This document shows positions 22,940 to 32,098 of a DNA stretch of 64,000 nt, piece after piece. The notes under the pieces are model-generated. The model ran no database searches. It had not been told where the DNA came from and was given only the letters and a program-made list of their open reading frames with translations. Source of the DNA: Achromobacter deleyi. GTDB lineage: Bacteria > Pseudomonadota > Gammaproteobacteria > Burkholderiales > Burkholderiaceae_B. The stretch covers positions 124,001-188,000 of the forward strand of contig NZ_CADIJO010000012.1 in NCBI RefSeq assembly GCF_902859705.1. The letters are read 5' to 3'. The position numbers and the translations under genes are program-made. Within the stretch, counting starts at the first letter, position 1. Every line of letters starts with the position of its first letter.

Positions 22940-25801
22940 TCAGGCCTTGTCGCGGGCTTCGCCCGAGCCGAACAGGTTGGACACGCAGCGGCCGCAGATC
23001 TCGGGGTGGTCCGGATCCTGGCCCACGTCCAGGCGCCAGTGCCAGCAGCGTTCGCACTTCTTGTGCGTCGACGGCGTGACCTGGATGCGGGTTTCGCCTT
23101 CGCCTGCGTGCACGGTGGCGCGCGAGACGATCAGCACGAAGCGCAGGTCGTCGCCCAGGCTGGCCAGCAGTTGCTGGTCTTCGCCGTTGGCGTACAGGTC
23201 GACTTCGGCCTGCAGCGACGAACCGATGTCGCCTGCCGTGCGCACTTCTTCCAGCTTGCGCTGGACTTCGGCGCGAATGGCGCGCAGGCGCGTCCACTTG
23301 GCAGACAGGGCCTCGGCATCGGCGAACGGCGGCAGCGCGTGGTAGACCTCGGTGAAGATGGTCACGCGGGCCGCGTCGGCCTGGTGCTTCAGGGCCGAGG
23401 CCACCAGTTCTTTCCAGGCTTCTTCGGCCGTGAACGACAGGATCGGGGCCATCAGCTTGAGCAGCGTCTGGGTGATGTCCAGCAGCGCGGTCTGGGCCGA
23501 ACGGCGGGCCACGCTGTCGACAGCGGACGTATACAGGCGGTCTTTCAGGATGTCCAGGTAGAACGCGCCCAGGTCTTCCGAGCAGAACGTCTGCAGGCGC
23601 GACACGGCCGGGTGGAAGTCGTAGCGCTCGTAGTTGGCCTGCACTTCGGCCTGCATCTGCGCGGTCATGGCCAGCGCATAGCGGTCGATCTCGAACAGCT
23701 CGCCATAGGGCACGGCTTGCGACACGGCGTCGAAGTCGGCCAGGTTGGCCAGCAGGAAGCGCAGCGTGTTGCGGATGCGGCGGTAGCCTTCGACCACGCG
23801 CTTGAGGATCTCGTCGGAAATCGACAGTTCACCCGAGTAGTCGGTGGAAGCCACCCACAGGCGCAGGATTTCCGCGCCCAGCGAGTCGGACACCTTTTGC
23901 GGGGCGATCACGTTGCCGACCGACTTGCTCATCTTGCGGCCCTGGCCGTCCACCACGAAGCCGTGCGTGAGCAGGGCCTTGTAGGGCGGTTGGCCGTACA
24001 GCATGCAACCGGTCAGCAGCGACGAATGGAACCAGCCGCGATGCTGGTCCGAGCCTTCCAGGTACAGGTCGGCGGGCCAGGCGAGTTCAGCGCCATGCGA
24101 GCCGGCGAAGGCGTGGTCCTTGCCGCCCAGCACGGTGGCATGGGTGCTGCCGGAGTCGAACCAGACGTCCAGCGTGTCACGGTTCTTTTCGTATTGGTCG
24201 GCTTCGTCGCCCAGCAATTCGCGCGGGTCCAGCGCCTGCCAGGCCTCGATGCCGCCTTGCTCGACGCGCTGCGCCACCTGTTCAAGCAGTTCGGACGTGC
24301 GCGGATGCAGCTCGCCGGTTTCCTTGTGCACGAAGAACGCCATCGGCACGCCCCACTGGCGCTGGCGCGACAGGGTCCAGTCCGGACGGTTGGCAATCAT
24401 GGCGTGCAGGCGGGCACGGCCCCAGGCCGGGTAGAAGGCCGTGGCGTCGATACCGGCCAGCGCCGATTCGCGCAGGGTCGGGCCGCCGTCTTTCGGGGCC
24501 ACGTCCATGCCGGCGAACCATTGGCTGGTGGCGCGGTAGATGATGGGCGTCTTGTGGCGCCAGCAGTGCATGTAGCTGTGCTTGTGCTTTTCCACGTGCA
24601 TCAGCGCGCCGGCTTCGGTCAGGGCCTCGACGATCTTGGGGTTGGCATCCCAGATGGACAGGCCGCCAAAGAGCGCCAGGCTCTCGGCGTACTTGCCGTC
24701 GCCCATGACCGGGCTGATGAAGTCGGTGTCTTTCATGCCGTGCGCCTTGCACGAGATGAAGTCTTCGATACCGTAGGCAGGGGCCGAGTGCACCACGCCG
24801 GTGCCCGAGTCGGCCGTGACGTAGTCGCCCAGGTAGACGGGCGACTTGCGGTCGTAGGCGGCTTCGAACTGGGCCAGCGGATGGCGGAATTCAATGCCCG
24901 ACAGCGCAGCGCCCGGGGCGGTGGCGATGACTTCGCCTTCCAGGCCCCACGACTTCAGGCAGGCTTCGACACGCTCGCGCGCCACCAGCAGCAGCGGACC
25001 GAACTTGGGCGCGGGCGACACGCGCACCAGCGCGTATTCGATTTCCGGGTGCACGTTCAGCGCCTGGTTGGACGGGATGGTCCAGGGTGTGGTGGTCCAG
25101 ATGACGATGGCGCCGTCGTCCACCGAGTCCAGGCCGAAGGCCTGGGCCAGCTTGGCCGGTTCGGCGAACGGGAAGGCCACGTCCACCGCCGGGTCGACGC
25201 GGTCGGCGTATTCGACTTCGGCTTCGGCCAGCGCCGAGCCACAGTCGAAACACCAGTTCACGGGCTTCAGGCCGCGGAACACGTAGCCCTTGTCCAGGAT
25301 GCTGCCCAAGGCGCGGATTTCGTCGGCTTCATTGCTGAAGTTCATCGTCATGTAGGGACGATCCCAGCCACCCAGCACGCCCAGGCGCTTGAAGTCCTTG
25401 CGCTGGCGGTCGATCTGCTCGAGCGCGTAGGCGCGGGCCTTGGACTGCACTTCGGCCACGGGCAGGTGCTTGCCGTACTTTTTCTCGATCTGGATCTCGA
25501 TCGGCATGCCGTGGCAATCCCAGCCCGGCACGTAGTGCGCGTCGTAGCCGGCCATGTTGCGGCTCTTGACGATGATGTCTTTCAGGATCTTGTTGACCGC
25601 GTGACCGATATGGATGTCGCCGTTGGCGTAGGGCGGGCCGTCGTGCAGCACGAAGCGCGGGCGCCCCTTGCTGGCGGCGCGGATCGCCTGGTAGACGTGG
25701 TTTTCCTCCCACTGCGTAATCCAGGCGGGCTCGCGCTTGGCGAGGTCGCCCCGCATGGGGAAGGGGGTATCGGGCAGGTTGAGGGTCTTTTTATAGTCCA
25801 T
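22940..25801 (-). CDS. ileS: Isoleucyl-tRNA synthetase
   Basis: This 953-residue class-I synthetase charges tRNA-Ile. The HIGH signature is [11 protein letters not shown] (about 59-69) and the KMSKS loop is [10 protein letters not shown]. The CP1 editing domain with [15 protein letters not shown] and the [16 protein letters not shown] block removes misactivated valine. The C-terminus has the zinc ribbon CERCWHW...CGRCVSN. Length and domains fit the bacterial type. The ATG at 25801 ([18 protein letters not shown]) is chosen over a TTG nine bases upstream. It overlaps the end of ribF by 11 bases. Confidence 0.97.
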   Translation of the reverse strand: MDYKKTLNLPDTPFPMRGDLAKREPAWITQWEENHVYQAIRAASKGRPRFVLHDGPPYANGDIHIGHAVNKILKDIIVKSRNMAGYDAHYVPGWDCHGMPIEIQIEKKYGKHLPVAEVQSKARAYALEQIDRQRKDFKRLGVLGGWDRPYMTMNFSNEADEIRALGSILDKGYVFRGLKPVNWCFDCGSALAEAEVEYADRVDPAVDVAFPFAEPAKLAQAFGLDSVDDGAIVIWTTTPWTIPSNQALNVHPEIEYALVRVSPAPKFGPLLLVARERVEACLKSWGLEGEVIATAPGAALSGIEFRHPLAQFEAAYDRKSPVYLGDYVTADSGTGVVHSAPAYGIEDFISCKAHGMKDTDFISPVMGDGKYAESLALFGGLSIWDANPKIVEALTEAGALMHVEKHKHSYMHCWRHKTPIIYRATSQWFAGMDVAPKDGGPTLRESALAGIDATAFYPAWGRARLHAMIANRPDWTLSRQRQWGVPMAFFVHKETGELHPRTSELLEQVAQRVEQGGIEAWQALDPRELLGDEADQYEKNRDTLDVWFDSGSTHATVLGGKDHAFAGSHGAELAWPADLYLEGSDQHRGWFHSSLLTGCMLYGQPPYKALLTHGFVVDGQGRKMSKSVGNVIAPQKVSDSLGAEILRLWVASTDYSGELSISDEILKRVVEGYRRIRNTLRFLLANLADFDAVSQAVPYGELFEIDRYALAMTAQMQAEVQANYERYDFHPAVSRLQTFCSEDLGAFYLDILKDRLYTSAVDSVARRSAQTALLDITQTLLKLMAPILSFTAEEAWKELVASALKHQADAARVTIFTEVYHALPPFADAEALSAKWTRLRAIRAEVQRKLEEVRTAGDIGSSLQAEVDLYANGEDQQLLASLGDDLRFVLIVSRATVHAGEGETRIQVTPSTHKKCERCWHWRLDVGQDPDHPEICGRCVSNLFGSGEARDKA

Positions 25802-26756
25802 GAACGGCAAAATAGGCGCGCGCGTTTCGCGCGTCTTCGGCGATGGCGGCAGTCAGGGAAGGGAGGTCAGGAAACTTTTCTTCGTCCCGCAGCTTGTGCA
25901 GGAATTCGATACGCACGAGTTTACCGTATGCGTTGACGGTCTCGTCGAGCAGGTGTGACTCAAGCAGCACGCGGCCGCGGTCTTCGACCGTGGGGCGCAC
26001 GCCCAGGCTGGCCACGGCCGGCAAGGCGCGGTCGCCCAGGCCGTAGACCTGCACCACGTAAATGCCGGAACGGGCCGCGCAGCGCTCGGCCACCCGCAAG
26101 TTCATGGTGGGAAAGCCCAGGGTGCGGCCCAGCTTCTGGCCGTGGATCACGTGGCCGCTGATATGGAAGGGGTGGCCCAGCAGGTGGCGGGCCCGGTCCA
26201 GGTCGCCGACGGCCAGCGCGGTGCGCACTTCCGAACTGGAAATACGGTGGCCGTGGCGGTCGGTCACGTCGGCCAGGGTCTGGACCTCGAAGCCATGGCG
26301 CAGGCCGGCTTCGCGCAGCAGGTCGATGTCGCCGCTGCGCTTGTGGCCGAAGCGGAAGTCTTCGCCCACCAGCAGCCACTTGGCGTTCAGGCCCCCCACC
26401 AGCAGGTTCTCGATGAAGGCATTGGCCGACATTTCGGCCAGGCGGGCATTGAAGCGTTCGACCACGACCTGGGAAACGCCATAGCGCGCCAGCGCCGCCA
26501 GCTTGTCACGCAGGCCGGAAATGCGCGTGGGCGCCAGTTCCGGGCGGTGGTTCAGCGTGGCGAAATACTCGCGGGGATGCGGTTCGAACGTCATCACGGC
26601 CGGGGTCAGCGCGCGCTCGCGGGCAACCTGGCAGACGCGCGCCAGCATGGCCTGATGGCCGCGGTGGACGCCGTCGAAATTGCCGATGGTCAGCGCGCAA
26701 GGGGCGCGCTGAGCGGGCGGAGGAAGGGATCGGTAGATACGCAGCGATGGTTTCAC
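25791..26756 (-). CDS. ribF: Bifunctional riboflavin kinase / FMN adenylyltransferase RibF
   Basis: This roughly 321-residue cytoplasmic enzyme makes FMN then FAD from riboflavin. The N-terminal adenylyltransferase domain has [16 protein letters not shown] and the [10 protein letters not shown] motif. The C-terminal kinase domain has [11 protein letters not shown] and [14 protein letters not shown] take the GTG at 26756 ([11 protein letters not shown]) because it aligns with the usual short N-terminus; an ATG at 26798 would add 14 residues. It heads the ribF-ileS-lspA operon and is divergent from purN. Confidence 0.94.
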   Translation of the reverse strand: MKPSLRIYRSLPPPAQRAPCALTIGNFDGVHRGHQAMLARVCQVARERALTPAVMTFEPHPREYFATLNHRPELAPTRISGLRDKLAALARYGVSQVVVERFNARLAEMSANAFIENLLVGGLNAKWLLVGEDFRFGHKRSGDIDLLREAGLRHGFEVQTLADVTDRHGHRISSSEVRTALAVGDLDRARHLLGHPFHISGHVIHGQKLGRTLGFPTMNLRVAERCAARSGIYVVQVYGLGDRALPAVASLGVRPTVEDRGRVLLESHLLDETVNAYGKLVRIEFLHKLRDEEKFPDLPSLTAAIAEDARNARAYFAVHGL

Positions 26757-26819
26757 GAGCGAGAGTTTACAATTTTGGATTACGGGATTGTTCGACATCC
26801 CCAATTTGGATTGGTCATC

Positions 26820-27485
26820 TTGCCGGAAACATCTACTACACAGCGCCGCATCGTCATCCTGATCTCAGGGCGCGGCAGCAATATGCAGGCGCTGGTCCAG
26901 GCCTGCCGCGAGCAGGGCTGGCCCGCCCGCATCGCGGCCGTCATCGCCAGCCGGCCGGATGCCGGCGGCCTCGAATGGGCCGCCGAGCAGGGCATTGCCA
27001 CGGCCGCCCTGTATCACAAGGATTACGCCAGCCGCGAAGCGTTCGACGCAGCCCTGGCCGCTGAAATCGACCTGCACGAACCCGATTTCGTCATCCTGGC
27101 CGGCTTCATGCGGGTCCTGACGCCCGGCTTCGTCAATCGCTTTGCCGGCCGGCTCGTCAATATCCACCCGTCGCTGCTGCCGGCGTTCCCCGGGCTGCAT
27201 ACCCACGCCCAGGCCCTGGCCACCGGCGTGCGGGTGCACGGCTGTACCGTGCATTTCGTCACCCCGGTGCTGGATCACGGCCCGATCATCGCCCAGGGCT
27301 GCGTGCCGGTCCTGGCCGGCGACACCCCTGAATTGCTGGCCAACCGCGTGCTGGAGGTAGAACATCAGGCTTTTCCCGCCGCCGTGCGCTGGCTGGCCGA
27401 AGGCCGGGTTACCCTGACAACCGACCACCGGGTGGACGTGCAGGGCGATCCCGACCGCCTGTTCACCTGGTCCGCGGCGTCCTGA
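26820..27485 (+). CDS. purN: Phosphoribosylglycinamide formyltransferase PurN
   Basis: This roughly 221-residue enzyme transfers a formyl group from 10-formyl-tetrahydrofolate to GAR in purine synthesis. The phosphate loop is LISGRGSNMQAL, the active-site block is NIHPSLLPAFPGLHTHAQAL (catalytic Asn and His) and the catalytic Asp is in HFVTPVLDHGPII. No ATG fits the N-terminus. The frame offers TTG at 26820 or 26811, of which 26820 (reading M-PETSTTQRRIVIL) gives the standard length. Only 63 bases separate it from the divergent ribF start, and a TACAAT box lies at 26768-26773. Confidence 0.93.
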   Translation: MPETSTTQRRIVILISGRGSNMQALVQACREQGWPARIAAVIASRPDAGGLEWAAEQGIATAALYHKDYASREAFDAALAAEIDLHEPDFVILAGFMRVLTPGFVNRFAGRLVNIHPSLLPAFPGLHTHAQALATGVRVHGCTVHFVTPVLDHGPIIAQGCVPVLAGDTPELLANRVLEVEHQAFPAAVRWLAEGRVTLTTDHRVDVQGDPDRLFTWSAAS

Positions 27486-27571
27486 GCCGCGACCCTTACG
27501 CATCGCGGGCCGCCCGGCGGCCCTGAATCGCATTTATCGGGCGCAATCCCTGCGCCCCACTGGAATACACC

Positions 27572-30121
27572 ATGAGCAAACCCCAATCTCCGCGTTCCCG
27601 TCCGGCCGGCGCCCCGAGGGCAGCCGCCGAAGGCCGCGACGGTCGGTCTTTCTTCTCGCGCCCCAAGGGCGAATCCCGCGACGCCGCCCCGCGCGAACGC
27701 GCCCCGCGTGACGAACGCGCTGGCGGCCGCGAAGAACGCGGCTCGTTCGGATCCGAGCGCCGCGAAGAACGCGGCAATTTCGGCGCCGAGCGTCGCGAAG
27801 GCCAAGGCCGTCCGGCCCCGCGTCCGTCCTATGACGCCCCGCGTGGCGACAACCGCGGCGGTCAGCGCGGTTCCTTCGGTTCCGAGCGCCGTGAAGGGCA
27901 GGGGCGTCCGACGCCGCGCCCGTCCTATGACGCCCCGCGCGGCGACAGCCGTGGCGGCGAGCGTGGTTCCTACGGTTCTGAGCGCCGCGAAGGCCAAGGC
28001 CGTCCGGATTCCCGTCCGTCCTACGGCGCCCCGCGCGGCGACAGCCGTGGCGGCGAGCGTGGTTCCTACGGTTCGGACCGTCGCGAAGGCCAAGGCCGTC
28101 CGGATTCCCGCCCGTCCTACGGCGCCCCGCGTGGCGACAACCGTGGCGGCGAGCGCGGTTCCTTCGGTTCGGACCGTCGCGAAGGCCAGGGCCGTCCGGA
28201 TTCGCGTCCGTCCTACGGCGCTCCGCGTGGCGACAGCCGTGGCGGTGAGCGTGGTTCCTTTGGTTCGGACCGTCGCGAAGGCCAGGGCCGTCCGGACTCG
28301 CGCCCGTCCTACGGCGCCCCGCGTGGCGACAGCCGTGGCGGCGAGCGCGGTTCCTTCGGTTCGCACCGCCGTGAAGGCCAGGGCCGCCCGGACTCCCGCC
28401 CGTCCTACGGCGCCCCGCGTGGCGACAGCCGTGGCGGCGAGCGTGGTTCCTTCGGTTCGGACCGTCGCGAAGGCCAGGGCCGCCCGGACTCCCGCCCGTC
28501 CTACAACGGCCCGCGTGACGACGCCGGCCACGGCCAGCGCGAAGCCGCGCCGCAAAAACCGCAGTTCAACCGCCCGCGCCTGTCATACGCCGCCAGCCGC
28601 ATCGACCAGGTGCAGCGCGTGCTGGGCGAGATCCTGCAATGGACCTACCCGGCCGACGCCGCGCTGTCGCACTGGCTGCGCCATCACCCCGGCCTGGGCG
28701 CCCGCGACCGCTCCGAAGTCGCTGAAGCCGTCTATGACGTGCTGCGCCACCTGCGCCGCTACCGCCAATTCGGCGAAAGCGGGGTTGGCCCCGCCTCGCG
28801 CCGTCTGGCCATCCTGGGCCTGGCCGCGACGCTGGGCGTGGACGCATTGGAAGAGGGCATGGATGCCGGTGAAGCCGCCTGGCTCAAGCGCGTCAAGCAG
28901 ATCGACCTGGCGACCCTGCCACGCGCCGTGCGCGGCAGCATCCCCGACTGGCTCGACGAGCGCCTGGGCGCCATGGACAGCCCCGAAACCCTGATCGACG
29001 CACTGAACCGGCAGGCCAGCCTGGACCTGCGCGTGAACCCGCTCAAGGTCGAGCGCGACGCCATGCTGACCGAACTGCAGCAAAGCGCCGGCCGCTACGA
29101 ACCCGTGGCCATGCCGTTCTCGCCCTGGGGCATCCGCATGGAAGGCCGCCCGGCGATCAACCGCTGGCCGCAATTCGAAAACGGCAGCATCGAAGTGCAG
29201 GACGAAGGCAGCCAGTTGCTGGCCCTGCTGGTAGCCCCGCGCCGCGGCGAAATGATCATCGACTTCTGCGCCGGCGCCGGCGGCAAGACCCTGCTGCTGG
29301 GCGCGCTGATGCGTTCCACCGGTCGTCTCTATGCCTTTGACGTGTCGGCCGCCCGCCTGGCCCGCGCCAAGCCGCGTTTTGCCCGCAGCGGCCTGTCCAA
29401 CGTGGTGCCGGTGGTCATCGACAGCGAAAACGACGCTCGCGTCAAACGCCTGGCCGGCAAGGCCCAGCGCGTGCTGGTCGATGCGCCGTGCAGCGGCATC
29501 GGCACCCTGCGCCGCAATCCCGACCTGAAGTGGCGCCAGCATCCCGAAGCGCTGGCCGAACTGGGCCAGTTGCAGGAACGCATCCTGAACAGCGCCGCGC
29601 GTTGCGTGGCCCCGGGCGGCCGCCTGGTGTACGCCACCTGCAGCCTGCTGGCCGAAGAAAATGAAGTGCAGGCCGAGCGTTTCCTGGCCAGCCACCCTGA
29701 TTTCGAACGCCTGGACGCAGCCGAAATCCTGGCGGCGCGCTGCGAAAACCTGAAGCTGGACGGCCCCTACGTCCAGCTGCGCCCCGACGTTCATGGCACC
29801 GACGGCTTCTTTGCCGCGGTGTTCGAACGCCGCAAGAAGGCCACCGCCGCCACGGACACCGAGGCCCAGGCCGAGGTCGACGCAGAAGCGGACGCCGTGG
29901 ATACGGTCGAAGGCGCTGCCGAGGCAGAGGCTGACGCGGTCGTGCAGGCTGCCCAGGCCGAAGCCGAAGTGGTTCTGGCGGAAGTGGAGTCGGTTCAAGC
30001 TGAAGCCACTGACGTGGCTGACGAGACCGAGGCGGCGCTGGCCGAAGAGGCCGATGCGGCGGAACCTGCCGACGCCGAGCCGGCCCCGGTCAAGCCCGCT
30101 GACGCCAAGCCCGCGGCTTGA
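27572..30121 (+). CDS. RsmB/NOP-family RNA cytosine-C5 methyltransferase with Arg/Gly repeat N-terminus
   Basis: This 849-residue protein has three parts. Residues 1-67 are basic and polar; 68-323 are eight tandem 32-residue units rich in Arg, Gly, Ser and Pro; and 337-752 form a NusB-like helical region plus class-I SAM methyltransferase. The SAM loop is DFCAGAGGKTLL, motif IV is VDAPCSGIGTLRRNPD (Cys640) and motif VI is YATCSLLAEENE (Cys690), the two cysteines of RNA m5C methyltransferases. Residues 753-849 are an acidic Ala/Glu tail. The core resembles RsmB-type 16S rRNA or tRNA enzymes. The RG-rich head is probably disordered and RNA-binding (inference). The target base is not known. Confidence 0.9.
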   Translation: MSKPQSPRSRPAGAPRAAAEGRDGRSFFSRPKGESRDAAPRERAPRDERAGGREERGSFGSERREERGNFGAERREGQGRPAPRPSYDAPRGDNRGGQRGSFGSERREGQGRPTPRPSYDAPRGDSRGGERGSYGSERREGQGRPDSRPSYGAPRGDSRGGERGSYGSDRREGQGRPDSRPSYGAPRGDNRGGERGSFGSDRREGQGRPDSRPSYGAPRGDSRGGERGSFGSDRREGQGRPDSRPSYGAPRGDSRGGERGSFGSHRREGQGRPDSRPSYGAPRGDSRGGERGSFGSDRREGQGRPDSRPSYNGPRDDAGHGQREAAPQKPQFNRPRLSYAASRIDQVQRVLGEILQWTYPADAALSHWLRHHPGLGARDRSEVAEAVYDVLRHLRRYRQFGESGVGPASRRLAILGLAATLGVDALEEGMDAGEAAWLKRVKQIDLATLPRAVRGSIPDWLDERLGAMDSPETLIDALNRQASLDLRVNPLKVERDAMLTELQQSAGRYEPVAMPFSPWGIRMEGRPAINRWPQFENGSIEVQDEGSQLLALLVAPRRGEMIIDFCAGAGGKTLLLGALMRSTGRLYAFDVSAARLARAKPRFARSGLSNVVPVVIDSENDARVKRLAGKAQRVLVDAPCSGIGTLRRNPDLKWRQHPEALAELGQLQERILNSAARCVAPGGRLVYATCSLLAEENEVQAERFLASHPDFERLDAAEILAARCENLKLDGPYVQLRPDVHGTDGFFAAVFERRKKATAATDTEAQAEVDAEADAVDTVEGAAEAEADAVVQAAQAEAEVVLAEVESVQAEATDVADETEAALAEEADAAEPADAEPAPVKPADAKPAA
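27773..28540 (+). repeat. Eight in-frame 96-bp tandem repeats encoding an RG-rich segment
   Basis: Units begin at 27773, 27869, 27965, 28061, 28157, 28253, 28349 and 28445. Each encodes 32 residues around GQGRPDSRPSYGAPRGD followed by (S/N)RGGER. The middle five are nearly identical; the first (NFG, APRPSYD) and last (YNGPRDDAGHGQ) have diverged. The first unit is preceded by a partial copy. Near-identity at the DNA level means copy number could change by slippage or recombination without breaking the frame. Confidence 0.95.
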
Positions 30122-30141
30122 AGCACGCGGGCCGCGCCGGC

Positions 30142-30537
30142 TCAGTTGGCCGGCGCGATGCCCAGCGTGGCGCTGTAGCGGCGGATGCCGATCGTCTTAT
30201 TCTGGTATTTCACTTCCCAGGCCAGCGAGTCCGACCCGGGCTGGTTGGCCTGGTAGACCAGTTGGGCGACCGGCACTGTCTTATATGCGCAACGTCCCGA
30301 ATCGCCGGATTGGCCCCGTGTCTGCACGATGCTGGCCGTGCCCAGGCGCGGCTGCAGCGTGATCGTCACGCGCGGGGCGCGCAAGGCCAGGCAATCCGAC
30401 CCCCGTATTTCGTAGTACGACGCCAGCACGGCGACGTCCCCGGTTTTCATCGACTGGGCGAGGGCGGGCGTCGAGGCCGCCAGCCCGGACAGGGCCAGCA
30501 GTGCAATAAAATAGGGACGGGCTTTGTGGCGAAACAT
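30142..30537 (-). CDS. Secreted hypothetical protein, 131 aa
   Basis: This 131-residue protein has a clear signal peptide (MFRHKARPYFIALLALSGLAASTPALA) and a small mature domain of mainly beta character with two cysteines, in GSDCLALRAPR and SGRCAYKTV, that could form a disulfide. VYQANQPGSDSLAWEVKYQNK lies near the end. I do not recognise a family. It is convergent with the methyltransferase gene; a GC hairpin at the junction (about 30134-30157) overlaps its last codons. The ATG at 30537 was chosen because it begins the signal peptide. Confidence 0.75.
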   Translation of the reverse strand: MFRHKARPYFIALLALSGLAASTPALAQSMKTGDVAVLASYYEIRGSDCLALRAPRVTITLQPRLGTASIVQTRGQSGDSGRCAYKTVPVAQLVYQANQPGSDSLAWEVKYQNKTIGIRRYSATLGIAPAN

Positions 30538-30823
30538 CTGGGGGCGGACCGGATAAGTGACGGGGCGAGCGGACCGAAGTGTGCGCCAGACGCATGGCGC
30601 CCGCAAGACAGCCGCAGGACCTGACAGGAACTTTAATGGCGAAATGTAGCCAAAACACCATGCCTTGCGAAGGCTTCCCCAGTTCCGGGAAGCGCCGGCC
30701 CCGCCGCCGGAAGCCCGCACGGTGTCAGTCCGCGGCTTGCCAGTGCCGCCGCGAGCGTGCGGTTTTGTGCTCAAAAGCGGGGCTTAGTCCTTGATTTCGC
30801 TCAAAAACTATTTTGAAACTCCG

Positions 30824-30853
30824 TTGTCATAAGATGGCAAAGGTAAGCTAAAC
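30824..30853 (+). promoter_or_regulatory. Predicted promoter of the desaturase-uvrD unit
   Basis: TTGTCA (30824-30829) and TAAACT (30848-30853) are 18 bp apart, 37 bases before the desaturase ATG. This is the best sigma-70 match in the 352-base gap 30538-30889. The rest of that gap is GC-rich near the secreted-protein gene and becomes AT-rich from about 30770; I see no other gene or RNA in it. Confidence 0.5.
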
Positions 30854-30889
30854 TTCAGGCACTCTTCAAGCGAGGCTCATAACAGCTTT

Positions 30890-32098
30890 ATGGATTACAT
30901 CCTCTCCTTCATTGCCGGCGGTCTGACTCAAGCCTCTTGGTGGCAGGTCGTCGTTTTCACCCTGGTCGTGACGCACATCACCATTGTCGCGGTCACGGTC
31001 TTCCTCCATCGCAGCCAAGCGCACCGCGGTCTGGATTTGCATCCGGCTGTCATGCACTTCTTCCGTTTCTGGCTCTGGATGACGACCGGCATGGTCACCA
31101 AGGAATGGGTCGCCATCCACCGCAAGCACCACGCCAAGTGCGAGAAGGAAGGCGATCCCCATTCGCCCATCCTGTTCGGTATCTGGAAGGTGCTGTTCCG
31201 CGGCGCCGAGCTCTACCGCGAAGAATCCAACAACAAGGAAACCATGGCCAAGTTCGGCCACGGCACGCCTGACGATTGGCTCGAACGCAACGTCTACAGC
31301 AAGCACAGCCTGTGGGGCGTGCTCAGCATGCTCGCCATCGACATCGCCCTGTTCGGCGCCATCGGCGTCACGGTCTGGGCTGTCCAGATGGCCTGGATTC
31401 CCTTCTGGGCGGCTGGCGTCGTCAACGGCATCGGCCACTACTGGGGCTACCGCAACTACAACAGCCCGGACACCAGCACCAACGTGTTCCCGTGGGGCAT
31501 CGTGATCGGCGGCGAAGAGCTGCACAACAATCACCACGCCCACGGCACGTCGGCCAAGTTCTCGGCCAAGTGGTACGAATTCGACATCGGCTGGTGCTAC
31601 ATCAACATCCTGAAGTTCCTGGGCCTGGCCAAGATCAAGAAGGTCGCGCCCAAGCTCAAGCTGGATGACTCCAAGACCGGTATCGACCTGCGCACCCTGC
31701 AAGGCGTGATCACGCACCGCTACGAAGTCATGGCCCGCTACGCGGACGTGATCAAGAGCGCCGCCCGCGAAGAACTCGCCAAGCTGAAGGCCTCGCGCCA
31801 GGACGGCAACGCCGATTGCGGCTGGAACAAGCTGCACAAGGTGCGTCGCGCCATCCACCGCAACGAAGACATCCTTCAGCCGGAACAGCTCGAAGCCGTG
31901 GACAAGGCCATTGCCCAGAACCAGTCGCTGTCGACCCTGGTGCAGATGCGCCGCGAACTCGGCCGCATCTGGGAAAGCTCCAGCGCCAGCAGCGAACAGC
32001 TCCTTCATGACCTGCAGGCCTGGTGCCAGCGCGCCCAGCAAAGCGGCATCGCCGGGCTCGAGCAATTCGCTCAACGTCTGCGCCGCTACGCGGCATGA
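30890..32098 (+). CDS. Membrane fatty acid desaturase (acyl-lipid/acyl-CoA delta-9 type)
   Basis: This 402-residue integral membrane di-iron desaturase introduces a cis double bond into fatty acyl chains for membrane fluidity. The three His boxes are intact: HRSQAH (40-45), HRKHH (77-81) and HNNHH near 207. Hydrophobic segments flank them as expected. The last ~130 residues form a charged helical extension (AREELAKLKASRQ... to ...LQAWCQRAQQSGIAGLEQFAQRLRRYAA) that is not part of the catalytic fold and recalls the C-terminal end of ISL3-type transposases. It is translationally coupled to the helicase gene by ATGA. Confidence 0.92.
   Translation: MDYILSFIAGGLTQASWWQVVVFTLVVTHITIVAVTVFLHRSQAHRGLDLHPAVMHFFRFWLWMTTGMVTKEWVAIHRKHHAKCEKEGDPHSPILFGIWKVLFRGAELYREESNNKETMAKFGHGTPDDWLERNVYSKHSLWGVLSMLAIDIALFGAIGVTVWAVQMAWIPFWAAGVVNGIGHYWGYRNYNSPDTSTNVFPWGIVIGGEELHNNHHAHGTSAKFSAKWYEFDIGWCYINILKFLGLAKIKKVAPKLKLDDSKTGIDLRTLQGVITHRYEVMARYADVIKSAAREELAKLKASRQDGNADCGWNKLHKVRRAIHRNEDILQPEQLEAVDKAIAQNQSLSTLVQMRRELGRIWESSSASSEQLLHDLQAWCQRAQQSGIAGLEQFAQRLRRYAA

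Noticed and set aside
23006-25936. Very long plus-strand open frame (976 codons) opposite ileS and ribF
   Set aside because: It is the antisense of two certain genes in a high-GC genome; the translation is low-complexity (His, Gly, Arg, Val) with no domain, and no ribosome site or promoter supports it.
27773-28540. CRISPR-like array
   Set aside because: Units are 96 bp without unique spacers and are in frame within a gene, so this is a protein repeat.
27365-28555. Minus-strand 396-codon frame over the 96-bp repeats
   Set aside because: Its translation is a Thr/Ala/Arg/Gly repeat produced by reading the RG-repeat DNA backwards. The plus-strand gene has a complete methyltransferase in frame with the repeats.
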